A DNA stretch of 64,000 bases from Eudorina sp. 2006-703-Eu-15 (taxonomy: Eukaryota > Chlorophyta > Chlorophyceae > Chlamydomonadales > Volvocaceae). Shown one piece after another: positions 22,467 through 33,595 of this stretch. Below the pieces are notes generated by a model. It ran no database searches. It had not been told where the DNA came from and saw only the letters and a program-made list of their open reading frames with translations. How positions within the stretch are numbered: the first letter of the stretch is position 1; each line of letters starts with the position of its first letter. The stretch spans positions 306,241 through 370,240 of the forward strand of contig BDSI01000122.1 of the NCBI GenBank assembly GCA_003117195.1. Reading direction: 5' to 3'. The position numbers and the translations under genes were made by a program.

Positions 22467-25043
22467 TCCGCTTAGGTGGGACTCTCCGGGCGCCGCGCGG
22501 GAGGGGAGGGGCCGGGGGAACACGGTGTGTGTACGGCACCCGCGTGCTGTCCATGTCCTGCCCCGGGGCTCATCCTGCCCCGGGGCGCCGCACGCGCCCC
22601 TTGATGTCAATAAAGACAGCGACATCGCGAAACAATCACCGATTGCGTAGTAGTTGTCCGGTTGACCGACGCCGCCGTCGAAGTAGGACGCAGTAATTAT
22701 ATGCGTCGATGTAAACATAGAGAGCAACGTAGAACCGCCCACCCTCCCCTGGGACTCCTTCGGGAACAGCCGGGCGGGTGCTGGGTGGTGGTGGGGCACC
22801 CCTACCCCGACACAGCAGGCACCCGACAGGCCATCCCCCCCCTGAGCCCCCGACCGCCTTCAAGGGCCCTTCGACACAGCCCCCATCGCCCGCTCCCTCC
22901 GCACCGCCCCCACCGGGCGGGCGGCCTCACCGTAGTTGAGGGGCGAGGGGTAGGCCCCGGCCTCCACGATCATGGCGTGCACCGCCTTGTCGATCTCGTC
23001 CGTGGTGATGCCCGGCCGCACCAGGCTGCCCGCGTACTGCAGCACGCGAGCCGCCAGCCGGCCCGAGGCGCGCATGCGCCGCTTGCCCTGAGCGGAGCGG
23101 AGCGGGGAGGGGCGGGGCGTCGGGGAGGGGCGTCGGGGGCGGGGCGGCGTAGGGCCGGGGCGGCGTCAGGGGCGGCGTAGGGCGGGGTCGGGGCGGCGTC
23201 GGGGGCGGGGCGGCGGGCGGGGTCACACACACACACAGCGTTGGCGGTACACACATCGGAAGGGTGTCGGTTAGGCGACGGTGTGCCCCGGCGCTGACTC
23301 CCCCGGGTGAGGGTGAGGGGGGGGGTCCGGCGGAGGTTCACCCGATACGGTAACCGATGACCAGGCGCCAGCCCGGGGGGGAGTGGGGGGTGAGGTTCGT
23401 GGGGGTGGGGGTGGCGGAGTTACATGGGAAAGCACTGCCCTGGCAGACACCCAGACCTGCGACAGGTGGTGACGGGAGGGGGTGCAGGATCCGGGTTGGG
23501 ACCGTGCCGCCCTGCGGTGCGCCCCCACAGACCCACACCGCAGAGAGGTCGAGTCCTCCCTCCCAGTCCGCCTCCCCGGGACAGCCTCCGGCCCCCCCCA
23601 CTGGCTCCGCCTCCAAGCGCCCCCTCCCCCGGCGCCCCCCCATCCGCCTGCCTGCAAACCCCGTCACGTGCCGCCTGCACACCACATCACCCCGCGCCCC
23701 GCCCCGCTCCCCCCTCCCGCACATAAGGCCCAAGCAGCACCGCCCCTAACCTGGGGCGGCCACCTTTCCCGCACTCTCCGGCCGCCCATCCAAATGCCTG
23801 CACCCATCTGAATACTGCTCCATCCATCCGCCGTCCCACCCTGCCCCCTAACCCCTAACCGCCCTCCTCTGACCCCACCCCGCCCCTAACCCCCCACCCC
23901 CATCCCCACCCCACCTCATCGCCGTGGACCTGGCTGCGGTCCGCCCAGGGCGGGAAATCCCCCCGGTCAGCGTACGGCGGCCTCCGGATGTTGCCCGGGA
24001 CCGGCAGCTTGGGGGACACCTTGCCGGGCTTCAGGGGCGGCCGGTTGTGGCTGCGTGCATGTGGGTACGGCAGGGTACGGCAGGGTATGGGAGAAGGGGA
24101 GGGAAGGCGTGACAGGTGCAGCACAGGGGTGACGGGGGGCTGCCAGGGGTTGGGGCGGGAGGACCGGGGCTGGGGCGGTGACTGGGGCAGCTGGGAAGGT
24201 TGCTAGGTAGGCGGATCGGAATCAAGGTGGGTGGATGGGTGGTGAGGCCTGCAGCGCGCGGAGCAGCCCCACCATGCAACCTCCCTACCATGCAAACCCC
24301 CTACCATGCAGTCCCCCTACCATGCAAACCCCCATGAGCGGGTCCTCAATTGCCGGCCCGTATATGGCTGGAGGTCCCTTGGGCCGCGGCAAACGGCCTC
24401 GGGAGTGAGGTGACGTCATTCACTGGGCTTCCCTTCCTGGGCCAGCAGTTCTGTCCAGGCCACCCAACCCAGCGCTTAACACCCCCAAGTCATCTCGCCT
24501 CGGCTCGGTCCAGTTTTGCAGCCTGGGGTCCAAGATGGCGTTCCACGCCCCCACGCGCCGTCCGACAGGCCCCCCCCCGGCAAGGCATGCTGGTGTTGAT
24601 CATGCGGCTCGTACGGCACCCCAGCCCGTGAAGTGCGCTGGCCACGGGGGTATGCATGCGTGTGTGTGACTGTGGGTGCCCTGTTGCTGGGCCGGGGGGT
24701 CCAGGGGATGGGGTGGGGGTGGATTGGGTTGGGGTGGGGGAACAGCTGGCGGGAGGGCGCGGCGGCCCCCCGAGGGGCTGGTGATGAGAAGGCATGTCCG
24801 GGTGGCAGTTGGCGGCCGTGCACACGCCACGACTCACGACTCACGACTCACGGACAGACACCGGGCGCGTGCCCCGCAACGCGTGAGAACTCACAGCGGC
24901 TTGGGTTGCGCGAACCCCAGGCCGAAGCCCTTGGCCATGTTCCAGAACTGGCGGTTGGCCGCCAGACGCACGGGCTGCTGTCGTGCCACGGCCGCAGCCC
25001 TCCGGAGGGTCGCCATGCCATTAGCTCCGCAGGCGGCGGCCAT
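20281..25043 (-). CDS. MAP1D: Type I methionine aminopeptidase, organelle-type
   Basis: Removes the N-terminal Met from nascent proteins. Exons (minus): 25043-24895, 24050-23915, 23087-22931, 22165-22010, 21580-21465, 20960-20799, 20412-20281; all phases agree and give 335 residues. The pita-bread fold residues are present: substrate-binding His164 (VCHGIPD), metal ligands Asp181 (NIDVTVY), Asp192 (YHGDTSAMF), His255 (VGHGVGQ), Glu287 (TIEP) and Glu318 (FEHTL), plus His262. The N-terminus is Arg/Ala-rich without acids ([19 protein letters not shown]), as in mitochondrial or plastid presequences, followed by the plant-like linker [19 protein letters not shown]. Two in-frame starts, 25043 and 25016; the second looks a better presequence start. 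It is longer than bacterial MAP because of the targeting region. The symbol is by resemblance to plant MAP1B-D; the exact orthologue is not settled. It is divergent from CGLD27. Confidence 0.95.
22245..22465. repeat. Retroposon-end fragment, TG tracts and (GA)n
   Basis: Contains gtttagaaatgcaacccgcc (the second-family end), short TG runs, and a pure (GA)n run at 22,409-22,463. Entirely inside an aminopeptidase intron (22,166-22,930). Confidence 0.8.
22603..22735 (-). repeat. Dispersed ~115-bp repeat, copy 2
   Basis: Reverse complement matches 11,521-11,655 with few differences, including the cgtcctacttcgacggcggc core. Located in the same aminopeptidase intron as the GA tract. A shorter relative lies at 45,880-45,935 in a helicase intron. 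Confidence 0.85.
24270..24335. repeat. Short tandem repeat of ccctaccatgcaa units
   Basis: Four imperfect copies of an approximately 17-base unit (ccctaccatgcaaccc type) in the first long aminopeptidase intron. Confidence 0.8.
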
Positions 25044-25479
25044 ATTTCAAGCTGAGATTTACCCTTGCTCAATTGGTGTGGTGTTGATTTCAGGGCGATG
25101 GCTCCGACTGCGATATGAGGCCTTTGATGTGAAAATGACCGAGTTTGTGAGACCAGCAAACTTATTTATAGCAGGTCACTACACAAGCTTATTTCGGATC
25201 GCAGAAGGAACGGTACTCATATGAGAATGAATTTCTCTCGGTCGTCGGTGCAAATGAATGAGCTGGCTCCAGAACCAAACGCACTTACAATCGCAGCGCT
25301 CCGCCCACGCACGGTAAGTCGCATCAAAAATATCATGTTTTAACGAATCAAATGCGGCCGTATTAGGGTGAGCGCTGTCCCGGTCCTGTCCCAACACCCC
25401 ACTTGGAAGTCGTCGCCACGGGGCACGTCCGACCGCAGCCAAAATGCAATGTAAATGTGTCGATCATTTGGCCCGGTCC
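25044..25479. promoter_or_regulatory. Bidirectional promoter between MAP1-type and CGLD27 genes
   Basis: Only 436 bp separate the two inferred start codons, which point away from each other. The stretch is less GC-rich than its surroundings. No TATA box or iron-responsive element could be assigned by eye. The promoter role is inferred from position. Confidence 0.6.
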
Positions 25480-28400
25480 ATGGCGCCTCGACTGGTGTCG
25501 CGGTCACCGGCACTCCGACGAGTGGTCATCCCGCGCGCAAGCCCTGAGAAGAGCAGCACAGACGAAATGAAAGGCGGCCTGGACCCGTACCTCGAGGTGG
25601 CCGTCCCTAAAGACCAACGACCCATCAACCAGCTAGCGGAGCTGAAACAGGACCCGCTCTACAGTTGGTGAGTCGACGTCGGATGGCGTGTGGGATGCGC
25701 GAGACGACCGCGCGCGGTGCCGTTTCGCCCGACCAGTCGTCACACACACACACACACACACACTATATAAAAACTTGGGCAGCGATCGCGACATGTGAAG
25801 AGGACGAGGTGGCTTTGCCAAGGGGCGCGAGGGTCCTGCCGAGGGCTATCAGTTGGTAAGGGTTGGAAGGCGCGCGCCCTGCCCCGCCATCCACTGCCTC
25901 GGCCTGGTCAGCCGCGTCGGCCTGAGCCAGCTGGGCGGAGGATGGCTCCCTGGCTTGGTGGGCATCGCATCGCGTGACATAGATGGCGGGTAACGAGGGG
26001 TCCACCAACGGAGGTTGCGGATGGCTGAACAAGCGCTGCGGGGCTGCGGCCCATCACCGCCACAGAGGCATTGGACTGGGACTGAGGCAAGGGACTTAGA
26101 CACGGGACTGATTATGAGATTTGAACCAGAACTGGGACTGGTCCTAGGGTTCAAACTGGGACTAGGGACTCGGGAGCTAGGCGATGGGTCCGAAGCTCAC
26201 TCCGTCACCCGCCCCCGAGCCCTGGGAGGCCGCAGCGGGGGGCCTGACGAGGAGGTGGGACACGACCCCGAACAGACCCGCGGGCTGGCTGGGCCCAACG
26301 GCCCCGCCCACGGTAAAGGTGTGGGAGCCGACACGCGGCTGGCTGGCCGACGCCCTGCTCTGCCGTACTTCTTTCTGCCCAGACCGCAAGCTGCAGTGCA
26401 GACCGGGAGGCGCACCGCTGCTGGGGCCGGCCGGCCAGTTCTCGCTCCGCACCCCGTAACCCCGCACTCCCATCCGTAGTCCCAGGCGCGGGTGCTTGCC
26501 CGCCCGCACCCCTGCCCTCTCCCTGTCTCTCGCCCCGTCAACCGCGCCGCAAGTACGCTGATGTGGACACACGTCGGACGACAGTCATTCTAAACACACA
26601 CGGTTGCCCCCCTGCCCCGTCCTCCTTCCCTGCGCCTCCGTCCCTCCTCAGGGGTTCTCTGGACCAGGCGGACTACCTGAAGCGGCTGGCCGGGGTGTTC
26701 GGCTTCTTCTTCGCCTTCGTGGGGGCGCCCATCTCCTACCAGACCTTCGAGCCCGCGGACCAGGTGGGGCCGGGCGGAGGCGGAGGCGGAGGGCAGGGGG
26801 GCGGAGGGAGGGAGGGAGGGGCTGACGGGAGTGGGGGCCCGCTGCAGCAGCGGGAGGAAGGGGAGGGGGAGGGTATGGAAAATTGGTAGACGGATCGGAA
26901 GAGGCGCTGGCGACGGGGAGGGAGAGCAACGCCTGCCAACCTGGTGTGACGGTCTTTCGCTCCTAGCAGGAGGTAAGTCGGCCGAAGGCGGCAGGGCGTC
27001 CACCCACAGCAGGCGGTGAGAGCAGCCGGCAACAGCAGCAAACGTCGCTGCTCTGCACACCAAGCGCAGCCACACCGCCGCACCGCTGCAGTCGCCCCCT
27101 GCGCTGGGAGAGCGCTACACGAGGACGTTGGAGGGGGGGGACCCCGCCCTTTAAGGCCGAAAGAAGGTACCCCACAGCTGTAGGGCGTGGGAGCCAATGA
27201 ATTCAGCGAGGAGCCGCAGGGGGGATGGCGTACACAAGGGGGCGGAGCGCGACACGTGTAGGGATCGTGTGGCCTTCAGCTCCAGTACAGCTCCCTACAA
27301 ACAACACACACACACACACCTCTCTTTCGCGGGCTTAGCTATGCAGCTTAAGTGCACATCACACACTGCTGCCTTGCCCACCGACGAAAACACCCCACTT
27401 CCACAACCCTTGTAACCTCCCGTTGCCCCCCCCTTCTCCCTGCACGCAACCCCGGCCCCATGCGGCCCCTCCCCCGGGGTCCTAGACTCCTATCCGCTTG
27501 CATGTGTGTCTATTCATAATGCGCCCCATCCTTCAAACACAAAATTCCCGCCCTTTGCCCTCCGTACTCCGTACTCCGTACCGTCCCGCAGCCGATTGAG
27601 TGGTTTCTGAGCTCCACGACGGGTGCCATGGTGGTGGTGGCGGTGGTGGTCATTCGGATATACCTGGGCTGGAGCTACGTGGGGGACCGCCTGCTGTCGG
27701 CGGCGGTGCCGTACGAGGAGACCGGCTGGTGAGCGCCGTAAATCGTAGATCGTACAGCCTCCGGTGAATCCCGCCCGCAGCGAGTCCTGGGGCCAGCGCC
27801 CGGGGGGCCGGGCCTCGGGCGCAGGGTGGGCTTCGCAGATACGAACGCGGGGGGGGCGGGGGGGATCGAAGCCGCTGGGCCTTGGAACGACACCGTCTCA
27901 TGCAATGGTACATGACCCGAAGCGCCAATCCGCCCTGCAACAGACGAAAACCGCTGGGTGAGCCGCCGTGCCTCACTCCCTGTGTCGTACCGCACTTTTG
28001 GTTGACAGGTACGACGGCGAGATGTTCGTGAAGCCGCCCGAGGTGCTGATGCGGGACCGGCTGCTGGGCACATACGAGGTCAAGCCGGTGCTCGCAAAGC
28101 TGCGGACCACCCTCCTGGGCAGCGCGGCGGTGCTGCTGGCGTCCTCTGTGCTGCTGTTCGGGCTCATAAAGGCGGGGTCGGACGCCGACGGGATGTACGG
28201 TAGGTGTACGGCAGGCGGTTGCGGGGTGGTGACGGATGTTACTGCGTTCGCGGCAAAAGGGAATGCCTCACGGCGCGTGCGCGGGATGGAGGCGGCGGGT
28301 CGGAGCTCGGAGGGGCTCCCGGTGGTGGGGTGGGGTGTGGACCATGGAGGGGAGGAGGGAAGGCAGGGACGGGGGTGATAAGGTGAATTGTTGCGGTATA

Positions 28401-28846
28401 CACACACGCACGCTCCTTTCCGCGCGCATCTCGTCCCGACGGACATCGTTGTCCCCACTCACCATTCGAGCTATCCCCGCCGACCAGTTGGGTTTGGGGG
28501 GAACGAGAGGCTCACAGCGCCCCAGGGTCACGTGTTGTACGTTGCCGTACGGACGAGCAACCCACCCACGGCCCCTCATCATCGGCCCCACTCCTTCCCC
28601 CCTCAACCCCTTCTTACGCCACCCCTTGCTCTCCCCACAGGACGCGGCGCCGCCCGCGTGCCGCGTCAGGTCCTCACCGACGGTGTGCTCTACTCGTCCC
28701 GCGTGACCGACCTGAGCCAACTCGCCACCGACGACGATGCGGCGGCAGCGGAGGCGGAGGCGCAGGGCTCCGTACCCGGGTACTGCGGGGATAGGGCCCT
28801 CAGGGCCTTCGCGGGGGGGCAGTACTGCGCCAAGTTCGACCGCTGA
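25480..28846 (+). CDS. CGLD27: CGLD27-like plastid membrane protein (DUF1230)
   Basis: Exons 25480-25667, 26652-26763, 27592-27728, 28009-28199, 28641-28846; phases agree and give 277 residues. CGLD27 proteins are conserved in plants, algae, diatoms and cyanobacteria and are reported as iron-deficiency-responsive; the molecular activity is unknown. The family signatures are clear: PKDQRPINQLAELK (residues about 43-56), YLKRLAGVF, IYLGWSYVGDRLLSA and the strongly conserved WYDGEMFVKPPEVLMRDRLL with YEVKPVL. Three hydrophobic segments are seen at about residues 75-92, 111-128 and 181-200. The first 21 residues (MAPRLVSRSPALRRVVIPRA) look like a chloroplast transit peptide. An in-frame ATG 36 bases upstream (25444) would add 12 residues and is less likely. 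The C-terminus after residue 210 is Ala/Asp-rich and ends GGQYCAKFDR. Confidence 0.95.
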
Positions 28847-30415
28847 GGGGGTTTAAGGGGGGCCGCGGGGATAGGGGGGAGGGCCCGGGAGAGGGGCAGG
28901 GGAAGTGCGGCTTGGGTTTGCAGGACGGGGGACGGAGGCGGGGGACGGAGGCGGGGGACGGAGGCGGGGGACGGAGGCGGGGGCCAGGGGACGAGCGGGC
29001 ATAGAGAAGCCGGGGCAGATGGCGGACGCAGGCGGGCGGAGGAGCTACCTGGCACAGCAGGCCGGGGTGCGCGATCGCAATGGCGCCTTACCGAGGTCCC
29101 GGGAGGGGAGGGGGAGCAGCGCGAGACGTGTGAATCCAGCAGCTCGTCAACGGTGGAGGTGTGTAGAACGAAATTGAGCCGCGAGAAGAGGCGGAGGTGT
29201 GTGTTTGTGTGTGGGGGGAGGCAGATGCACCCAGCGCGGCATTGGGCTTTGGGAAGGAGGAGGAGGACGAGCGAGGACTGCGACAGCGATGGCGCTGTGT
29301 GGCCGTGGGGCCGCCATTCGATTGTATGGGGGGCTGGGGTGGTGCTGGCTGGCAGGGGCAAGCGGTTCGGGGAAGGTACAAGGGGGCAGGGGGCCCTGGG
29401 GGGGGGATCAAAGAGGCGGGACCTGCTGCTACATTCCCGGTGTCGTTCTGGTGCCGGCGGATGTGCCGTGACCGTGCCTTGACCGGGCGCGTACCGTGTT
29501 TAGGCACTCTACGGTGCGGCGCCGGGAGTCGGGCCGTCGGGAGAAGGGGGTAGTGTGAACGTTGTGTCTCTGTGGAGGCGGTGGTCCGTGGCCCGTTTGG
29601 GAGGCACAGACCGGTTGTGACGGGAGGCGTGGTGGGCAGAGGCCCGGTGGGACAGAGGGACGAAGCGTGGCCTCGTTAAGACACGCCGGAGCCACGCGCC
29701 GGCACTGATGCGTTTTGGCTGAGGTGCAGCAGGGCAGAGTATCGTGGCATTGAAAGGAACCCAAGCGAGCACATGAAGAACCAAACAACAAATTTACGGG
29801 ATAGGAAAGCTGGAGGGGGAAATCCTACAAGAGGTAATTGCGTGGTGAATGCGATTACAGCGTACTACAAGGACGGAGTAATCGTTGTTGCTACGAGGGT
29901 GTTATCCAGTGTAGTTGGAGCGTGTTCAGCGGCCGCTCTCGGACGAGTAGGGATGAGTGTAATGCGGTGGTGAGGGAGTGCTGTTAACCGCTCCGATCTC
30001 TGCCCGGCGGCCCTTGCTGTGCAGGATTGAGGCGATGTACAGCGCAGGGTGCGTGTTGGGCCCCGTGGCGGAGCCTGTGCTGGATTGAGCGCAGCCCGGC
30101 TGTGGATGCATCTCGAGGGGCTAACAATATTGTGCGTGATGCTTGGTTCGGCCTATACGGGCCCTCATGTAACGGAATTACACAGTTGGTACGGCAGCGA
30201 AACTGTTGAGCCTTGAGCTTGAGTGCCTGACTGCTGCCTTCCGGTTTGAACTTGGCCCTGTACACGCTGTACACCTTCACGTTTGTCAGAAATCAGATAA
30301 TTGACAGCGTATCCTTCATAGGGCTTCATTGTGAGAGTCCGATTTTGTAAAGAATAAAGTAGCGAAGGTAGAGCGCCTGAATTTGTTCCGGCAAACAAGC
30401 AACTATTCAGTTTCT
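28847..30415. other. Intergenic, no supported gene
   Basis: Begins GC-rich, with a (gggggacggaggc)n minisatellite of about four copies at 28,924-28,985, and turns less GC-rich from about 29,700. No open frame with support was seen. It should contain the CGLD27 3' UTR and the FOR20 promoter. Confidence 0.6.
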
Positions 30416-31162
30416 ATGGCGTCTGTTGAAGACTTGAAGAATGGTATAAGAGCGGCAGTTGACCATGCATTTCGTCGGAAAAGGCTTTACATAATGTCAC
30501 CCACGTTGTGCAGCGCTGCGAGAGAACCTGGACCGAAACGGAAAATTGAGAAAACTGAAGGCGCAGATGAGGGCAGATGTCTTCTCTGCCCTCAACAACA
30601 ACACTGAGGTGAGGAGCATCAGCTGTCGCGCGAAGGGCAAACGTCGCAACACAACAACTCTGATTTCTGTACTATTCAGGCTGACCAGAAAGCATTGCCT
30701 CAGCTGTCCAATGAGAACCTACTTATCAACGAGCTGATTCGGGAATACCTGGTACGTTATGATCCTCACGGACACGTGTCGTACTATGACGTCTAACTCG
30801 CTCATATCTTGCAGGTCTACAACCAGTACAGGCAGTCTGTTTCGGTGTTTCTCCCAGGTGACGAATTTTGCCGCATCCACGCCCGCTTCCTACGTGATGT
30901 TGTGACGCAGAAATGTTACCTTGCAGAGTCGGGTCAACCCAGCGTGCGCCCCTTCGATCGCGCGTTCCTGGCCTCCCACCTCAACGTGCCCGAGGGCCCC
31001 AACTCTGCGCAGCTGTAAGCCACTGGTTCTCATGCGTGTCGCATCTGCATGCGCGGAGCTGTTGATGGGCACGCGTGCATTGATCGCAGGCCCCTCCTGT
31101 ACTCCCTCGTCGAGCTGGCAGCGAAGGGCCGGACGCATCCGCCGAACCCCATCAACAAGTGA
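30416..31162 (+). CDS. FOR20: FOR20/CEP20-like centriole and basal-body protein
   Basis: Exons 30416-30443, 30514-30608, 30680-30751, 30815-30857, 30927-31014, 31090-31162; phases agree and give 132 residues. The order follows animal FOPNL/FOR20: MASVEDLKNALRENLDRNGK, KLKAQMRADVFSALNN, the FOP-N/LisH-like dimerisation helix NENLLINELIREYL (residues 52-65), YNQYRQSVSVFLPESGQP, then FDRAFLASHLNV and PLLYSLVELAAKGR. FOR20 is needed for centriole/basal-body anchoring and cilium assembly in animals and ciliates, so a flagellated cell is implied. It is shorter than human (174 residues), lacking much of the C-terminal tail; the end may instead splice at AA|GTGACG into an exon near 31,285, adding only about eight residues. 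The compact introns (about 60-75 bases) contrast with the kilobase introns elsewhere. Confidence 0.92.
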
Positions 31163-31229
31163 CGATGACCGGTGGCCCACACTGATGATTTGTGGCTTCC
31201 CATTGCCTGATTGTCTAGTTCATGGCAAG

Positions 31230-31234
31230 TGTAA
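31230..31234 (+). terminator. TGTAA polyadenylation signal
   Basis: TGTAA lies 68 bases past the FOR20 stop codon, in the context caagTGTAAcgg. TGTAA is the usual polyadenylation signal of chlamydomonadalean algae. Confidence 0.6.
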
Positions 31235-31732
31235 CGGATGAGAAAGGCCGCGCATCCAATCCAATGTTACATTAACAATTTCAGATACGTCTCGACACCA
31301 GCGCCGATGTAGCTCCCACAAAGCCCGTAAGGGGCAATGGTGCCGCTCCAAGAAACTCAAAACATCGCTTCCACACACCTTGTAAGCATCCTGCAGCCTT
31401 CACCGCAGGCTATATTGTATCACAGCAATTTGGAAACCCGCGCCTCATCACGCAGAAACGTGTCTCGCGTCCAAGAGGGGCAGACGCCCCTCCGTAGTTC
31501 AAGGGTGTGTTGAATCTCACAACGTATGTACACGTCCCCTGTCACGTCAACTGATGCTCATGACCAACTCAAGTCAGGGGTCGAGTGATGGCTTTTGTTC
31601 CTGTCGCATTAGCCGGGTGCTGAATGCACATAAGGACTACATCACCGGTTACTATCACCCTTCATGACCACGCCCAATGCACAACTCAACTGCAGATGGT
31701 GAACCAAACGTCACCCAGGTTTGTGCAGTCTG
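31235..31732. other. Convergent intergenic region
   Basis: Between the 3' ends of FOR20 (plus) and the 98-residue gene (minus). A reversed TGTAA (ttaca) at 31,265-31,269 could serve the minus-strand gene. Nothing else recognisable. Confidence 0.5.
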
Positions 31733-32229
31733 TCACCGCTGCCGCCCCATGCCGCCACGGCCACCGTCTGCTCCGCTCTGCATGGCCTCGTAGTTTCGCC
31801 GCCGCATGCTGCGAGCGCGCAGGTTTTGAAGCGTCTGCTCCTGCTCCTCTTTGGAGAGGGACTGCTTTGTTGCGAATGGGTGGTTCTGAGGAAGCTCGAT
31901 TTCCTCGAGTGACAACCTGTGGTTCGCCCTGACGGTGTACATGGGCCGACGAAACCGTCGAGGGATTGTCAAACTGCTGGTCACAATACGCGTGGGATTG
32001 TATAAGCACCCGCTCACCTCTCCTTGCTGCGGCGTGCCCGGGCTGCCTCAATCTGGTCCGACGAGAGGTCCTCGATGCGCACGGTGTTCACGTCTGCGGC
32101 CGTGTTGCAAGCCCGGGTGCCATTGTAAACCGGGATATGGGCCCGCTATCGCTTGTACAGGAACTGAGTTTGCTGCTGTGCAAGCGAACTCAATCCAATC
32201 TCACCTTTCATGACGTTCGCGAGATACAT
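31733..32229 (-). CDS. Small basic protein, 98 residues, three exons, unrecognised
   Basis: Exons (minus) 32229-32205, 32093-32018, 31928-31733 join in phase and give 98 residues. The sequence is charged and helical: VNTVRIEDLSSDQIEAARAR, RLSLEEIELPQNHPF, SLSKEEQEQTLQNLRARSMR, ending in a Gly/Arg tail (GGRGGMGRQR). No targeting peptide, membrane segment or known domain. The reading frame stays open upstream of the chosen ATG back to a possible acceptor near 32,268 (LDDNTARYSVN before the Met), so a further 5' exon is possible. It is convergent with FOR20. Function unknown. Confidence 0.65.
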
Positions 32230-32362
32230 GTTGACACTGTAGCGTGCGGTGTTATCATCCAACCTAGACGTCCAAAGCAAAGCGTTTAAGGCTCATACTA
32301 TGTTCATACTAGTAAACGCGTTATTGCTCGATTACTGGACAGGTTGTCTAGGTTGACCATCC

Positions 32363-32689
32363 TCACCCCTTGTTTTGCATTTTTTTGAAGACCATCGCCA
32401 CCAGTCCCGCGACGCCAATAAATGCCAGACCGATTGCAGGAACTGAAGGTCCTCCACGCGCAGCCTCGGCACTGACTGGTGGAGATGTTGGTTCGATGGC
32501 GACACTGGCGGTCTGCTGTTGGCGGGAGGAGCCGGTATTGCTGCTTGCGTTCCCTAGTCCAAAGGCCTCTACGCGGGTATGTAGACGTGCTTGTTTGGCA
32601 GTGCAGGGCCGAAGGCAATGCGCTGAAAAGCCAATTTGGCCTTGACGGTAAGCTTGCACCGTCCGGCAGGGGAGCATCACAAATGTCAT
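32363..32689 (-). CDS. Putative plastid-targeted single-span membrane protein, 108 residues
   Basis: A single open frame from the ATG at 32689 (a second ATG four codons on) to a stop at 32363. The first ~40 residues are rich in Arg, Cys, Ala and Gln without Asp/Glu and end in RLHTRVEAFG, which matches the V-x-A style cleavage context of Chlamydomonas transit peptides. The mature part is Ser/Thr/Pro-rich, then one hydrophobic span VPAIGLAFIGVAGLVAMVF (about residues 85-103) and a short basic tail KKMQNKG. I do not recognise the family; a small thylakoid or envelope protein is the best guess. It is intron-free, unlike its neighbours, and lies 134 bases from the next minus-strand gene. Confidence 0.65.
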   Translation of the reverse strand: MTFVMLPCRTVQAYRQGQIGFSAHCLRPCTAKQARLHTRVEAFGLGNASSNTGSSRQQQTASVAIEPTSPPVSAEAARGGPSVPAIGLAFIGVAGLVAMVFKKMQNKG

Positions 32690-33331
32690 CTTATTGCTAT
32701 TACAAAACGGTATAAGATGAAGCGATGGTCGATGGCTTGCCGCGCCCTCTCGGCGCCATAGTAAGTGAGTTTCAAGTGCATGGATCCTGGCCGTACGCAA
32801 CACTCTCCCACGTCAGAAAGCAATGGAAGTGGAAAAGCGGTTTGTGTAGTAGCCAAGTTAGTTGTCATCATTTGATCACCTGCCTCTTCATATTGTACCC
32901 TTGGTGGTTTTTTCCCCAACTACACCCAGTTGATGCCCACAGTAAATTCATCCATTGACGAGGGGGCTAAATATCTGATATGATTAATTTCTAAACATCT
33001 AAGCGTGGAAACCTTAGTCGGACAAAGAGGCTCAGGGCGAGACGACTGCGCTGTTGGTGTATCATCACAGGCCCCGCAACGTGGAGGGCAAAGACGGGAC
33101 GCGGATGGCTGGGAAGCATCGTAATAAAGGGGACCACTAAAGTTGGTCGCTTGCCCGCAGACGGGCCGTTCATCTGGCCCCAGGGGAATGCCGTGCACAG
33201 ACGAACTGGAACTTCCACACACGACGCAGTGATGCGAACTGGGAACGCCTTTCGCCGGTTCCGTCCTGAGAGAGTCGGTGCGGGTGCACCATTAATTGCT
33301 TTCGACATAACGCGGCTCTTCAGCTAAGAGA
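32690..33331. other. Intergenic, no supported gene
   Basis: AT-richer DNA upstream of the 108-residue gene; probably its promoter. No coding or RNA feature was seen. Confidence 0.5.
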
Positions 33332-33339
33332 GCGGAAGG

Positions 33340-33374
<35 letters not shown>

Positions 33375-33595
33375 ATGGTTGGGGGTGCGTAACCCCATAC
33401 CTGCACATACCCATACGAGCCGGAGGCCCAAGGGCAAACAAAACGCCCAAAAGCACTGGTTTGCAATACCGCATTAACAGGAGTCGACGAGACTAACGCC
33501 CAAAGGGCACGATAGAATTACGGTGAGCCCATCTTTGCCAAACGAGCCGGATCCCAGGCAATCGCCTCCCTCATCGTATTAGGGCGGAAGGATGT
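33332..33595 (-). mobile_element. 5'-truncated LINE insertion with target-site duplication
   Basis: Reverse complement of this piece matches the LINE 3' end at 53,213-53,460: the final RT-ORF codons (RPNTM.EAIAWDPARLAKM), the stop region and the 3' UTR (gtattgcaaaccagtgcttt, ggggttacg) followed by (CA)n. It lacks 14 bases after the AKM codons. The 12-base word gcggaaggatgt flanks it at 33,332-33,343 and 33,584-33,595, as a target-site duplication should. Confidence 0.92.
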
